From: Pirellulales bacterium
Lineage (GTDB): Bacteria > Planctomycetota > Planctomycetia > Pirellulales > UBA1268
Assembly (NCBI GenBank): GCA_016779265.1
Contig: JADHNY010000021.1
Location: 1-44,480 of the forward strand
DNA: 44,480 bases
Reading direction: 5' to 3'
Each line of letters starts with the position of its first letter. Within the stretch, counting starts at the first letter, position 1. The translations under genes were made by a program, and so were the position numbers. The notes beneath the pieces were generated by a model. It saw only the letters and a list, made by a program, of their open reading frames with translations. It did no database searches and was not told the DNA's origin. Below are positions 1-8,846 of this stretch, in pieces.

Positions 1-3000
1 AGTTGGGGGCAAGAATGCCGAGGTACTCGGCAGTTTCGACCGTGCCGTTTGCCTGGAACTCCGCCGTGTAGGCAACTTCGCTTTCCTGAATGATCGCGAC
101 GTTGCGGTCATTCGACATCTGCAAGAACTGCAGTCCCCTCCAATCGCCAGGTGCTGGCTGCGAAGAGAGGCCGTCGCCATTGGTGTCACGCAACACGCGA
201 CCAAGGGCATCAAGGCTGACGCCGATGGAGTCGTCGGCGAAGCTCGTCATGACAACGGGGTAGCCTGGCTGTCCCACAACTTGGACCGTGCCACCGATAC
301 GGTCGTCGATTTCGAGCGCGTATCCGGCAGCGGTGAATCCTGCCGAAGCGCCTGCTGCCTTCACGACGAGGCTGGCGTTCGACTGACTCATCAAACGAAC
401 GCCGGTCTTCGTGTGGAAGTTGTTGACGATGATCTCATTTCGGAGAACATGGACGATGTCAACGTCGTCCCAGACGCTTTCAACGGTGATTTCGCCGCCA
501 CGGACCACCATGCCGCTGATGCCCGTATTCTGCTGCACGGCATCGAGGGCAGCCTTCGCATTCAGGACACCTCCCGTGGAGACGACGCCAGCCAGCGATG
601 AGTTGGGAATCGCGCTCGAGAGAATCGCCTGGCGAATTTCCGGCGCGGAAGCCGCTGGGTTGAACGCGGCGAGCAAGGCAGCGACACCTGCAACATGAGG
701 GGTCGCCATGGAGGTGCCCTGCTGCATGCCGTAGGCGTCGTTTGGCAGGGTGGAATAGATGTCTACACCTGGAGCGGCGATATCCACCGTCGTTGCACCA
801 TACTGCGAGAAGCCCGCGAGCCGGTTGAACTGGTCGATCGCAGCGACCGCGATGATGTTGTCCGAGTCGTATCCGGATGGATAGTTAGGAAGAAGGTCAT
901 TGTCAGTGCCGGCGTTACCCGCTGCGGCAATGAACAAAACGTTCTCTCGGCCGGCCGCCTCGATCGCATCAAACATCGCCTGCGAGTAAGGACCGCCACC
1001 CCAACTGTTGTTGCTGGCGACGACGTTGATACCGTGATCGCGACGCATTGTTGTCGCATAGTTCGTGGCTTCGATGCCGGCTGAAAGGCTCACACCGTTG
1101 GTGACGCCGATACCGATGCGCAGAGGCATCAGCTGAACATCCCAAGCAACACCAGTGACGCCGAGATTGTTGTCTGAAACAGCGCCAATCGTGCCGGCGA
1201 CATGAGTGCCATGGCCGAACAGGTCCATTGGATCGTCGGGGTTCGTTCCATCCTGCGAGGCTGTGAAGTTCCAGCCGCGGACGTCGTCGACATACCCGTT
1301 GCCGTCGTTGTCGATGCCGTCGCCAGGAATCTCGCCCGGATTGATCCAGATATTGGCGGCAAGATCCTCGTGATTGTAGTCAATCCCTGAGTCGATGACC
1401 GCGATTACCACGCCTCGTGAGCCGGTGGTCAGGTCCCACGCCTCAGGAGCATCAATGTCGACATCCGACTGACCTCCGAGTTGGCCGGTGTTGTGCAGAC
1501 CCCAGAGCTGATTGAAGTCGGTGTCGTTCGGATAGGTTGCGTCGATCTCGTAGACAAAGTCTGGCTCGACGTAAATCACTCCTTCTTGAGCATTCGCCCA
1601 GGCAAGCACCTCCGCCTGAGAACTACCCGGTGTGCTGATCGAGAAGAACCCCTCACCGATAGATCGTGCATCCCAGCCGGCGGTGAGCACAAAGTTGGAG
1701 TTGGGGGCAGTCCGTGCAACCCAACTGTCGACAACCACCTCAGTGGTGGTTCCATTCCAGCTTAGCGTGCCTGTTTCTGCGGTCGTGGGCGGCTGCGACG
1801 ATGTACTGCCAGGGAAGGTGAACGCCGGGGGCGTGGGTGCAACAACCGGAGTGTTGACGTAGTACGAGATGCGGTTGTCGCGTACGAGTGGACCGAAGTT
1901 GTCGTCATACTGGGAGTAGCGATCGATATTGCCAGTGCTGCGACCTGCGTCTGGGACCATCAGATCATTGAGGGCATTGGCGTTGATTGAAATCAATGCG
2001 GCCGCGTTATCACGGAAATCATTGCCGACAATGATTGGCTGTGAGCCGCGAACAAAAATAGTTGCAGCGGCGTTTTGCCCACGTCCTGTTCTGGGGGTGT
2101 CGGCGAGACCGCTCGCGTTGGCCTCCACCCGGCTGTTGGCGAGGCGGAGGTCGCCTTGATGAACCTCGATCACATTAAACTGATCGAAGCCGCCTTCGAT
2201 CGGAGTGGTGCCGCCGCCAAAGCCGAGATAGGCGTTGTCGATGCTCGCCTTGGCACCTGCGTTGAGCATGATGCCGCCCCAGTCGCCAGGGGCATAGTTG
2301 TTCGGTAGCGAGCCGTTGGTGTCGAACGTGCCGCCGGCACCGTAGCGGTTGTCTGCAAAGCTGGTGAAGACCACGCGGTTGCCGGGCTGGCCTTCTGCAA
2401 TCAGCTGCGAGGTGCCACGTTCAAGCTCGATCCGGGCCTGCGAAAGCTTGACAACGACGCCGGCATCGATCGCCAGGCGACCGCTTTCGCGGGCTTCGAG
2501 ATTGCCACTCGCGTTGAGGACGTAGCCTCCTACGCCACCCTCGATGATCAGGTTCTCTGCAAGCACGTAGACAATGTCTGTGCTGGTGAGCCGGGCGGGA
2601 ACAGTCAGCTTGGAGATGGTGCTACCAGCGGCCGTGCTGATACGGATAAACAGACCGTTGATCGTGTTGTCGTCGAGGAAGTTGCCTCTGAGTTCTGGCC
2701 CAATGCGGCCGTTTGTTTCTTCGAAGCTGTTGGGGTCGGCCGAGATGCCCGCACCGGAACTGTTGGTGACCCGATTGAAGGCGAGGGTCGGACGAGTGCT
2801 CTCCAAGTGAATCGGGGCAAACGACTGCAGCCGTGAGTTGAGAAGGATCTGGCCACCGCCATACTGGATGTCTGCATTCGTGATGGTGTTCAGGAAAGCC
2901 TGCTTGGAGGCGACGTCTGAGTCTTGGCGGAGGACGATGCCGCCCCAGTCGCCGCCAGCAACCACAGGACCAGCGCCATCGGAGTCGCCGCCGAGCGTGT

Positions 3001-6000
3001 CATCGTGGTAAGACGTGAAACGAACAGAGTGGCCTGGGGTGCCGAGCACCTGAATAGCGGCTCCAGCGCGTGAGACAGATGGGAGCGGTGATGAACTGCC
3101 GACGTCGATAGCAGTCGCCCGCATCTTGAGGAGCGCGTCGGCATCAATGATCACCGTCACGTCCTTCGGGACGTTGAAGGTGGCGCCATCGTCAAGGGGA
3201 TTGCCCTGAGGTGCTTTGCCCACGAGGTAGGCAAGCTCATCCGCGGCGGTCGCAGCGTTACCAGTGTTGCCCACGATTCGAATGATCGAGAACGTGCCGG
3301 GATTTGTGAAGTTGGCGTTCTTGGCAGCTGTGAGGGCTTGGGAGATTGTTGTGTAGGGGGCGCTAAGACTTCCGTCGGCACCTGTGACGGGGGCCGCTTT
3401 GTCAACGTAAATCGTGGCGTCTTCTGCTGCGGTCTTAAACCAGAAATCAAACTGCCCGCCCGCTTTACCCGAACGATCACCGTCGAACTTCGTGCCGGAA
3501 ACATCAAACAGCGTGTCAGCAGTGGCGCGAACTGGGTCAAGCTGAAGCCGGAGTTGATACTTGCCGTCAGTCCGGCCGCCATATCCACTGTTGTCGACCG
3601 CTGGATCGAAAGCGGTGTTTCCCGTACTCGTGACAGCAATGAAGTAGGTGTAGGCGTTCCCTTCGGCGTCGGCAGCATCGAGGTTCAGCGACAGGAATGA
3701 ATCGCGACCGTAGTAGTCGTCGTTGCGGGCGATCATTTCTCGCACGCCATCTGCGTCTTCGCGGTAGAGCGTGAGCACGGAATCGAGCGTGCTCAAGACC
3801 TCCGTGCCGGGACGGGCGACGACGGTCTCGGCTGAGAACTGTCCTTCCGACGCGAGTGTGAAGGAGTAGACGTCTATATCTGAGCCGGTCTTTGGGTAGA
3901 GCTGCAGCAGGTGCTCGAGGTCGTAGTCGCCAGAGAAGATGGGCTCACCAGGGATTCTGACACCCATGTTTGATGGGATGTCATAGCTGTGAGCGAGCCC
4001 AAGCAAGTGTCCGATCTCATGCAAGGCCACGCGGAACCAGAAGCCACCGTACTCGCTATCACCCCAGTCTTCCGTCGAGTCCATGATCGCCGTGCCATTC
4101 CCCGCCAGGCCTGTGGGGTTGGTGTTGATATTCCGGTCGAGCGCTCTCATATCACCGGTGACGATCGTCAAGCCTTGGTCGGCGGTTTCAATGAACCGGA
4201 TGCCGGTGTAGCGGCTGTAGATCTCAAAGATCTCACGGGCACGCTGCTTCTGCGTTTCGGTGATGGCGTTGAAGAGCGTGTTGCCCTGTGGGTCTTGGCC
4301 GTAAACGCTCTGGAAGTTGTAGGCCTGCTCGACGATGTCTTCGGCTGGCCCGAGAGATGGCGTCGAATCCCCGTGCTGTTCGACTGGCAAGAGCGTGACG
4401 TCACGATGACCAGGCTCAGAGATTGGTCCGACCTGGGAAGGAAAGAGCAGGTCGCCCACTGGCGATGGCACGAGTGGACGGACATTGATCTCACCCGAGA
4501 TCATGCCACCAGCGGGTGCCAAGGCGCCTAAGCCCGTTGCCGTCGCAAAACTCGAGTTCTCGTCATCGATCTCAGACGTGTTGATCACCACGCCTGGATC
4601 GGCGGCGGCATTGCCGACCTGCAGCCTGTAGAGCTTGCCATCAGCAACATCACCAGCAGCAAAGGTCAGGACGGCCGTGCCGCTCACGCTGTCGTACGAA
4701 ACACTCGTTGGCACAATCCCAGCAGTCTCGGCCCCGCTGACGGGGTCGCTCTCGAAGAGCTGGTAGTTGAGCGGACTCTCGGCTGACGACTCATCAAGCG
4801 GATCTTCCGCGTTGAAGTGCACGACAACCGTGTCGCGGAGTTGTGTGAGAGCATCGTCGGACACCGAGGCAATGCCACCTGGAACGATGGAATACGGGGA
4901 GCTTTGGGTGACGAGCAACGGAAGCACAGGCAGTTCGTTCGCGTCGAGAACGGCGTCACCCGTGAAGACGGCATCCGGCGTATTGGTACGGCCCGTGAGC
5001 GTGATCGTGGTGTTGGAGCGGACGATCGATTCCATCTGACCACCGAACGCTAAGGCAGGCGTACCGCGTGGCGCGATGATGCTCTCAACTCTGATCGCGA
5101 CTGTGCGAGCAGTTTGGCCATCGGTCGCCACAACTACCGCCGAGGTCGCCGGGTCGATGTCGCCTGTGACTGCGGCCGGATCACTGTCGAAGAGGATCTG
5201 CAGACCGTTGCCAAGAATAGAGACATCCAGCGTGCTGCCGTCGCCAGGCACCTCCGCAAACTCGAGCGTCTGCGTGCTAATCATGCGGTGGAAGGCCACC
5301 GTTGGCGTGAACGACTCACCGACAAGCGAGATCGTTCCATCCGTGCCACCAATCGACACCATCTCGCCGCCGAACACAGACGAGGGCGACCCGCCAGGAT
5401 TAAGCATGTCACGAATGGTCGTCACGACGTCGGCCGCTGTCCGACCATCGGTGGCAATCACCAAGCCGGTTGTTGCTGGATCGACAGTGCCATCAACGGC
5501 TGCTGGATCGCTGTCGAACGTGAACAGTACGCTGCTGCCGCGCACGGACAGCTCAAGGAGATCACCATCCTGGGGCACTGAGGTGAGCTCAAGCGTCTTG
5601 CCACGAATGATCGGCTGTGGCACCACCGACGTCACAAATGCGCCCAAGTCGAGTCGGATATCGAAACTCGCTGGTGTGACCTGCTCACCGGTGACCGTAC
5701 GGAGTTGGCCGCCGATCGACACCCGGTAGACGTCGTCAACGAGGTCTTCCGCAAACCGCAGCACAACTTCATTTTCGTTGGGTGCATCGCCGACCGAGAT
5801 GCTGCCTGGCGTGATGGCGACGTCGGGGTAGGCACCACCATTGCCGAACGGATCGCCCACGCGGCCGGTGCGGGCGAGCGTGATGTCATTCAGCGTCGAG
5901 GCGTCGATCACCGTGCCTGGGCTGAACCGCAGCGTGAGCTGCTGCGGGCTCTCGTTGAGTTCGGCCGCACCGGTGTTCACACCTTGCACGTAGAAGGGCA

Positions 6001-6181
6001 CCGTGCTGTCAGCAAAGGCTGCGACAAAATCGAACGCGAGCATCTTCCGCTGCTCAAGCTGTTCGGGATTTCCCGCCGCCGTCTTGCCGCTCAACTCCTG
6101 GCGACGCTTGCGGCGACTCGTGTTGAGCCGTGAAGCAGCCTGACGGTCCCGGCGACGCCATTCAAAAGGCGAAAAGATCAT
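1..6181 (-). CDS. Giant secreted multidomain protein: metzincin-like protease, beta-helix and subtilisin-like (S8) protease, partial
   Basis: One frame stays open from an ATG at 6181 (in-frame stop TAG just upstream at 6194-6196) to the left edge, giving 2060 residues without a stop. The basic N-terminus ends in LEQRKMLA (about residues 43-50), like the LEPR-XLL motif of large planctomycete surface proteins. Two Ig-like repeats of about 109 residues follow (191-299 and 300-405). HEIGHLLGLAH at 721-731 is a metzincin/matrixin zinc site, with a possible Met-turn at M738. Residues about 755-880 resemble a PPC domain. Beta-helix-like repeats run from about 920 to 1440, then an I9-like propeptide (about 1474-1560) and a subtilase domain with the full set D1597, H1657, N1756 and S1824 (GTSMATPHVAG). 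Beta-helix repeats resume near 1880. GDWGGI-type repeats have their Trp at 1079, 1301 and 2014. It is probably exported and cell-surface attached; substrates are unknown. The C-terminus lies outside the window. Confidence 0.9.
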   Translation of the reverse strand, partial: MIFSPFEWRRRDRQAASRLNTSRRKRRQELSGKTAAGNPEQLEQRKMLAFDFVAAFADSTVPFYVQGVNTGAAELNESPQQLTLRFSPGTVIDASTLNDITLARTGRVGDPFGNGGAYPDVAITPGSISVGDAPNENEVVLRFAEDLVDDVYRVSIGGQLRTVTGEQVTPASFDIRLDLGAFVTSVVPQPIIRGKTLELTSVPQDGDLLELSVRGSSVLFTFDSDPAAVDGTVDPATTGLVIATDGRTAADVVTTIRDMLNPGGSPSSVFGGEMVSIGGTDGTISLVGESFTPTVAFHRMISTQTLEFAEVPGDGSTLDVSILGNGLQILFDSDPAAVTGDIDPATSAVVVATDGQTARTVAIRVESIIAPRGTPALAFGGQMESIVRSNTTITLTGRTNTPDAVFTGDAVLDANELPVLPLLVTQSSPYSIVPGGIASVSDDALTQLRDTVVVHFNAEDPLDESSAESPLNYQLFESDPVSGAETAGIVPTSVSYDSVSGTAVLTFAAGDVADGKLYRLQVGNAAADPGVVINTSEIDDENSSFATATGLGALAPAGGMISGEINVRPLVPSPVGDLLFPSQVGPISEPGHRDVTLLPVEQHGDSTPSLGPAEDIVEQAYNFQSVYGQDPQGNTLFNAITETQKQRAREIFEIYSRYTGIRFIETADQGLTIVTGDMRALDRNINTNPTGLAGNGTAIMDSTEDWGDSEYGGFWFRVALHEIGHLLGLAHSYDIPSNMGVRIPGEPIFSGDYDLEHLLQLYPKTGSDIDVYSFTLASEGQFSAETVVARPGTEVLSTLDSVLTLYREDADGVREMIARNDDYYGRDSFLSLNLDAADAEGNAYTYFIAVTSTGNTAFDPAVDNSGYGGRTDGKYQLRLQLDPVRATADTLFDVSGTKFDGDRSGKAGGQFDFWFKTAAEDATIYVDKAAPVTGADGSLSAPYTTISQALTAAKNANFTNPGTFSIIRIVGNTGNAATAADELAYLVGKAPQGNPLDDGATFNVPKDVTVIIDADALLKMRATAIDVGSSSPLPSVSRAGAAIQVLGTPGHSVRFTSYHDDTLGGDSDGAGPVVAGGDWGGIVLRQDSDVASKQAFLNTITNADIQYGGGQILLNSRLQSFAPIHLESTRPTLAFNRVTNSSGAGISADPNSFEETNGRIGPELRGNFLDDNTINGLFIRISTAAGSTISKLTVPARLTSTDIVYVLAENLIIEGGVGGYVLNASGNLEARESGRLAIDAGVVVKLSQARIELERGTSQLIAEGQPGNRVVFTSFADNRYGAGGTFDTNGSLPNNYAPGDWGGIMLNAGAKASIDNAYLGFGGGTTPIEGGFDQFNVIEVHQGDLRLANSRVEANASGLADTPRTGRGQNAAATIFVRGSQPIIVGNDFRDNAAALISINANALNDLMVPDAGRSTGNIDRYSQYDDNFGPLVRDNRISYYVNTPVVAPTPPAFTFPGSTSSQPPTTAETGTLSWNGTTTEVVVDSWVARTAPNSNFVLTAGWDARSIGEGFFSISTPGSSQAEVLAWANAQEGVIYVEPDFVYEIDATYPNDTDFNQLWGLHNTGQLGGQSDVDIDAPEAWDLTTGSRGVVIAVIDSGIDYNHEDLAANIWINPGEIPGDGIDNDGNGYVDDVRGWNFTASQDGTNPDDPMDLFGHGTHVAGTIGAVSDNNLGVTGVAWDVQLMPLRIGIGVTNGVSLSAGIEATNYATTMRRDHGINVVASNNSWGGGPYSQAMFDAIEAAGRENVLFIAAAGNAGTDNDLLPNYPSGYDSDNIIAVAAIDQFNRLAGFSQYGATTVDIAAPGVDIYSTLPNDAYGMQQGTSMATPHVAGVAALLAAFNPAASAPEIRQAILSSAIPNSSLAGVVSTGGVLNAKAALDAVQQNTGISGMVVRGGEITVESVWDDVDIVHVLRNEIIVNNFHTKTGVRLMSQSNASLVVKAAGASAGFTAAGYALEIDDRIGGTVQVVGQPGYPVVMTSFADDSIGVSLDALGRVLRDTNGDGLSSQPAPGDWRGLQFLQMSNDRNVAIIQESEVAYTAEFQANGTVETAEYLGILAPN

Positions 6182-6836
6182 TTCGATCTGACCCTAAGTT
6201 GAGACGGAGTGCCCTCGCGTAGAGATGCACCGAATGGCTGTTGTGCAGAGCCACGGCGCAACGCCCGCGAAGGCATCAGTCGGACATGTTCCCGAGAGAG
6301 AGTTCCCAAACGGTGTAAGCAGGCAAAATCATAGAGATTTCCCCGTCTTACAGGCACTCCACTATCGTCGAATCGGACAACTCTTCTCTCGGATAGAAAA
6401 CAACCCCGGAATGAGGCAACACGAACCCAAACGAAAAACAGTCAGCCGCTTACGCAACCGGAGACACTCGTAAGAACGGTGTTTCCGTACTGCGAGGGGT
6501 GAAGCCGCCGTCAACCATGCCAAATCCACCAGAAAAACGGCCCTACCCCAGCTACGGTTTCGAAAGTACTCACCGACTACGGTGGCGTCAAAGAATCGGT
6601 TCGGACCAAAACCCCACAAAAAAGCCGGTTTTCTGTCGTCGGCATTCTGGTGTCTGTGGGGTGAACTGACCTGATTGAAGGCCTGCCCCGTTTCTGTTGT
6701 CCGCTGTTTCCCAAAATCCCCAAACACCCTGTTTCCCCCTGCATCTCTGACCGGTACTTGCCGGACGTTGGTCACCATCGGCACGACCGGCTGCCGAAAC
6801 GGTCGTAGGGATAGTTCCTAAAGGGAGGGAAATGCC
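6182..6836. other. Gene-free region between divergent genes
   Basis: No convincing coding frame was found in this 655-bp stretch; the small open frames lack recognisable motifs. It separates two divergently transcribed envelope genes, so promoters for both probably lie here, but I could not assign clear -35/-10 pairs. It holds a hairpin with 8-bp arms ACCCCACA (6611-6618) and TGTGGGGT (6655-6662). Inside that is a GCCG/CGGC stem followed, on the minus strand, by six T residues. Confidence 0.6.
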
Positions 6837-8084
6837 GTGAGAATCACGTGGAATGATGTCAGCGTGGGTGCGGGCTGGACAGCCTGTCTGTTGCTTGGGC
6901 TCGCCGCAGGTGAAGGGATCGCCAGCGACTGGGGTTCGGCGGCAGGCAGCACGTCGCCAGCTGCTGCAGAGGGGGTTGCTGCGGCCACCTTTGAGGCAGC
7001 CGTGCCACAGGCGGAGGCCGACGCCTCTCCGTCGCTCTCCTTCGGGAAGGCCTGGCAGATTCCGTCGTGGATCGACCCCCGCAGCGATGCAGGCGTGAAC
7101 GACGTGGCGGCGGAGGGTAGCGAGGGAGGAATCGACCTCGTCGGCTTCTTCTCCGGCCATCACGATGCCTGTCGTGACTGCCAGCCTGGCATGTTCGAGC
7201 AACACATGGGAGTGGGCTGCCACCGCTGGACGGGCACAGTCGACGCGATGTTCCTCTGGCAGAACAACATCGCGAGCCGACCACTGTTCATCTCAACATC
7301 AACATTGGCGACGGCAGTTGATGCCAATCAACTCCAGACGCCCGCATCCGTCGGCCCCCGTTTCGGCCTCTTCTATCACGTCGACAACTGCACCTCGATC
7401 GAGGGCAACTACTTCAACGTCCAGTCGTTCACCGGGGAGTATCAGACGCCAAGCGTGACTGACGGCTATGCCGCGGTCGACCTCGCGAGTCCTCTCCCAT
7501 ACGTGGTGGATGGCGTGCAGGCGATCTCTAGCGGCGAGATTCAGTCGGCGGAGATCAACCTGCGACGCGGCTCGGGCATCGTGACCTGGCTCGCCGGCTT
7601 CCGCTGGGTGGAGTGGAATGGCACGCTCGACGTGCGTTCTTCGAGCATGCTCGGTGAGGATCTTGTGTCGGTGGGCACCGGCAACGATCTCTACGGTGGC
7701 CAACTTGGAGCAGATGTGCTGCTGTGGCAGGGATGGCGTGGTCTGCAGGTCAACGCTCTCGGCAAGGCGGGCGTGTTCTACAACACTGCGTATCAAAACA
7801 CCTCGGCGAACGTCTCCACGCAGCCACCCTACGCCGGGACGGCTCGTTCAGCAGCGGATCAGACGGCGTTCTTCGGCGAGCTCGGCATCAATGGTGCCTG
7901 GTGGATCACCGACTGCCTCGCCTGGCGTGTCGGCTACTCCTTCTTTTGGCTCTCCGGCGTGGCAACGCCTGCTGAGCAGCTCTCGTTGGTCGATGTCGCC
8001 GTGTCGCCTGCGACCTCGGGCATCAACACCGATGGCAGCGTGTTTCTGCAGGGAGTCACGACGGGCATCGAGGCCCGCTGGTAG
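6837..8084 (+). CDS. BBP7-like outer-membrane beta-barrel protein
   Basis: A 415-residue protein starting at GTG 6837, eight bases after a strong GGAGG (6824-6828). A closer ATG at 6832 encodes only Met-Pro-stop and its TGA overlaps the GTG. The N-terminus is hydrophobic (about residues 12-29, ending near GIAS) and looks like a signal peptide. An Ala/Glu-rich linker follows, with a CxxC pair near residue 115. The remainder is rich in alternating polar/aromatic beta strands typical of an outer-membrane barrel (VGPRFGLFYHVD, AEINLRRGSG, WLAGFRWVEW), and the chain ends in Trp, the usual barrel insertion signal. The pattern matches the planctomycete BBP7 barrel family as I know it. The function is structural or porin-like at best guess, and no substrate can be named. 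The next gene starts 160 bp downstream on the same strand. Confidence 0.78.
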   Translation: MRITWNDVSVGAGWTACLLLGLAAGEGIASDWGSAAGSTSPAAAEGVAAATFEAAVPQAEADASPSLSFGKAWQIPSWIDPRSDAGVNDVAAEGSEGGIDLVGFFSGHHDACRDCQPGMFEQHMGVGCHRWTGTVDAMFLWQNNIASRPLFISTSTLATAVDANQLQTPASVGPRFGLFYHVDNCTSIEGNYFNVQSFTGEYQTPSVTDGYAAVDLASPLPYVVDGVQAISSGEIQSAEINLRRGSGIVTWLAGFRWVEWNGTLDVRSSSMLGEDLVSVGTGNDLYGGQLGADVLLWQGWRGLQVNALGKAGVFYNTAYQNTSANVSTQPPYAGTARSAADQTAFFGELGINGAWWITDCLAWRVGYSFFWLSGVATPAEQLSLVDVAVSPATSGINTDGSVFLQGVTTGIEARW

Positions 8085-8243
8085 CAGTCGGCCGGAGCCC
8101 GACGGCCGAAGGGCCGCCGAGGCTCAGGCTGAGTACGCACGGTGATAAGTACATAGTTTCAGTGGGTACGTAGTGGGCAGAGCGGGTGATGCAGGCGGCC
8201 TGGAGCGAAGGCCTGCAACGCCCGTACGAAGAGGGGACGTGGC

Positions 8244-8798
8244 ATGCGACGGCTGGCAAAAGATGTAACGGGTGGACTGACGCTGGTGGCAGCCGTGTTG
8301 GTGGGGCAGGCAGCCGAGCAGGCTTCCGCCGGCAGCTTCGATGACGCTCTTGGTGTCAAAAAGCCGGGTGTTGTCGTGCAGTCAGGGAATCCGGGCGGAG
8401 CCGCACCTGTCAGCCGGACGTCCTGGGCGGCCACGAGCCCCACGCATCTGGCCACCGACACTCAGGATGCTCGTGTGGATGCCGTTGAGATTGATGAGCG
8501 GCTGCTCGAGGAAGGCCTGATCCACAGCGAGCTGGAAGGACCGATTGGCCCAGACGATCCTTCGGTGACCGGCACATTCCGGCCTCGTTCGCGAGTGACT
8601 GCCACACCCGTGTCGGCGAAGACGGCGGCTGCTGTAGTCGGAACGGGCTCAGACGACACCGCATCTCAGATCGCTGAGGCGAGTGAGCCGGCGTTGATCA
8701 CCGACAGGGTCGAGGAGGCCGAAGCGATTCCATCAAGCGGAAACTGGATGGACAACGTCAGCTCGGCGGTGTCTCGGTTCTGGAGGCGGGCGTTCTAA
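8244..8798 (+). CDS. Small secreted protein of unknown function
   Basis: 184 residues from ATG 8244, which follows an AGGGG-type ribosome site eight bases upstream. Residues 1-30 form a clear signal peptide: basic MRRLAKD start, hydrophobic core, likely cleavage after ASA. The mature part is acidic and Ala/Thr-rich with no recognised domain. The C-terminus (NWMDNVSSAVSRFWRRAF) may form an amphipathic helix. It lies 159 bp downstream of the barrel protein and may be co-transcribed with it. It faces uvrA tail to tail, with the two stop codons 46 bp apart. I do not recognise the family, and its composition suggests low conservation. An envelope-associated accessory protein is the most that can be inferred. 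Confidence 0.65.
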   Translation: MRRLAKDVTGGLTLVAAVLVGQAAEQASAGSFDDALGVKKPGVVVQSGNPGGAAPVSRTSWAATSPTHLATDTQDARVDAVEIDERLLEEGLIHSELEGPIGPDDPSVTGTFRPRSRVTATPVSAKTAAAVVGTGSDDTASQIAEASEPALITDRVEEAEAIPSSGNWMDNVSSAVSRFWRRAF

Positions 8799-8832
8799 CG
8801 CAAGCTCGTCGCACGGCTCTCGGAGCGACGGT

Positions 8833-8846
8833 GAGGGACGACCCTC
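8833..8846. terminator. Hairpin at the convergent ends of the 8244 gene and uvrA
   Basis: A perfect GAGGG-ACGA-CCCTC hairpin overlaps the uvrA stop codon (8845-8847). A second stem lies just upstream (CGTCGC 8807-8812 with GCGACG 8825-8830). Both sit in the 46-bp convergent gap. No T-run follows, so intrinsic termination is only a possibility. Confidence 0.35.

Noticed and set aside
6618-6643. GCCG/CGGC stem with six T residues on the minus strand
   Set aside because: It looks like an intrinsic terminator, but no minus-strand gene ends here; the nearest lies downstream, so the orientation makes no sense for termination.
6362-6784. 140-codon minus-strand open frame in the left gene-free region
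   Set aside because: No ribosome site, no recognisable domain or membrane pattern, and composition unlike the window's other genes.
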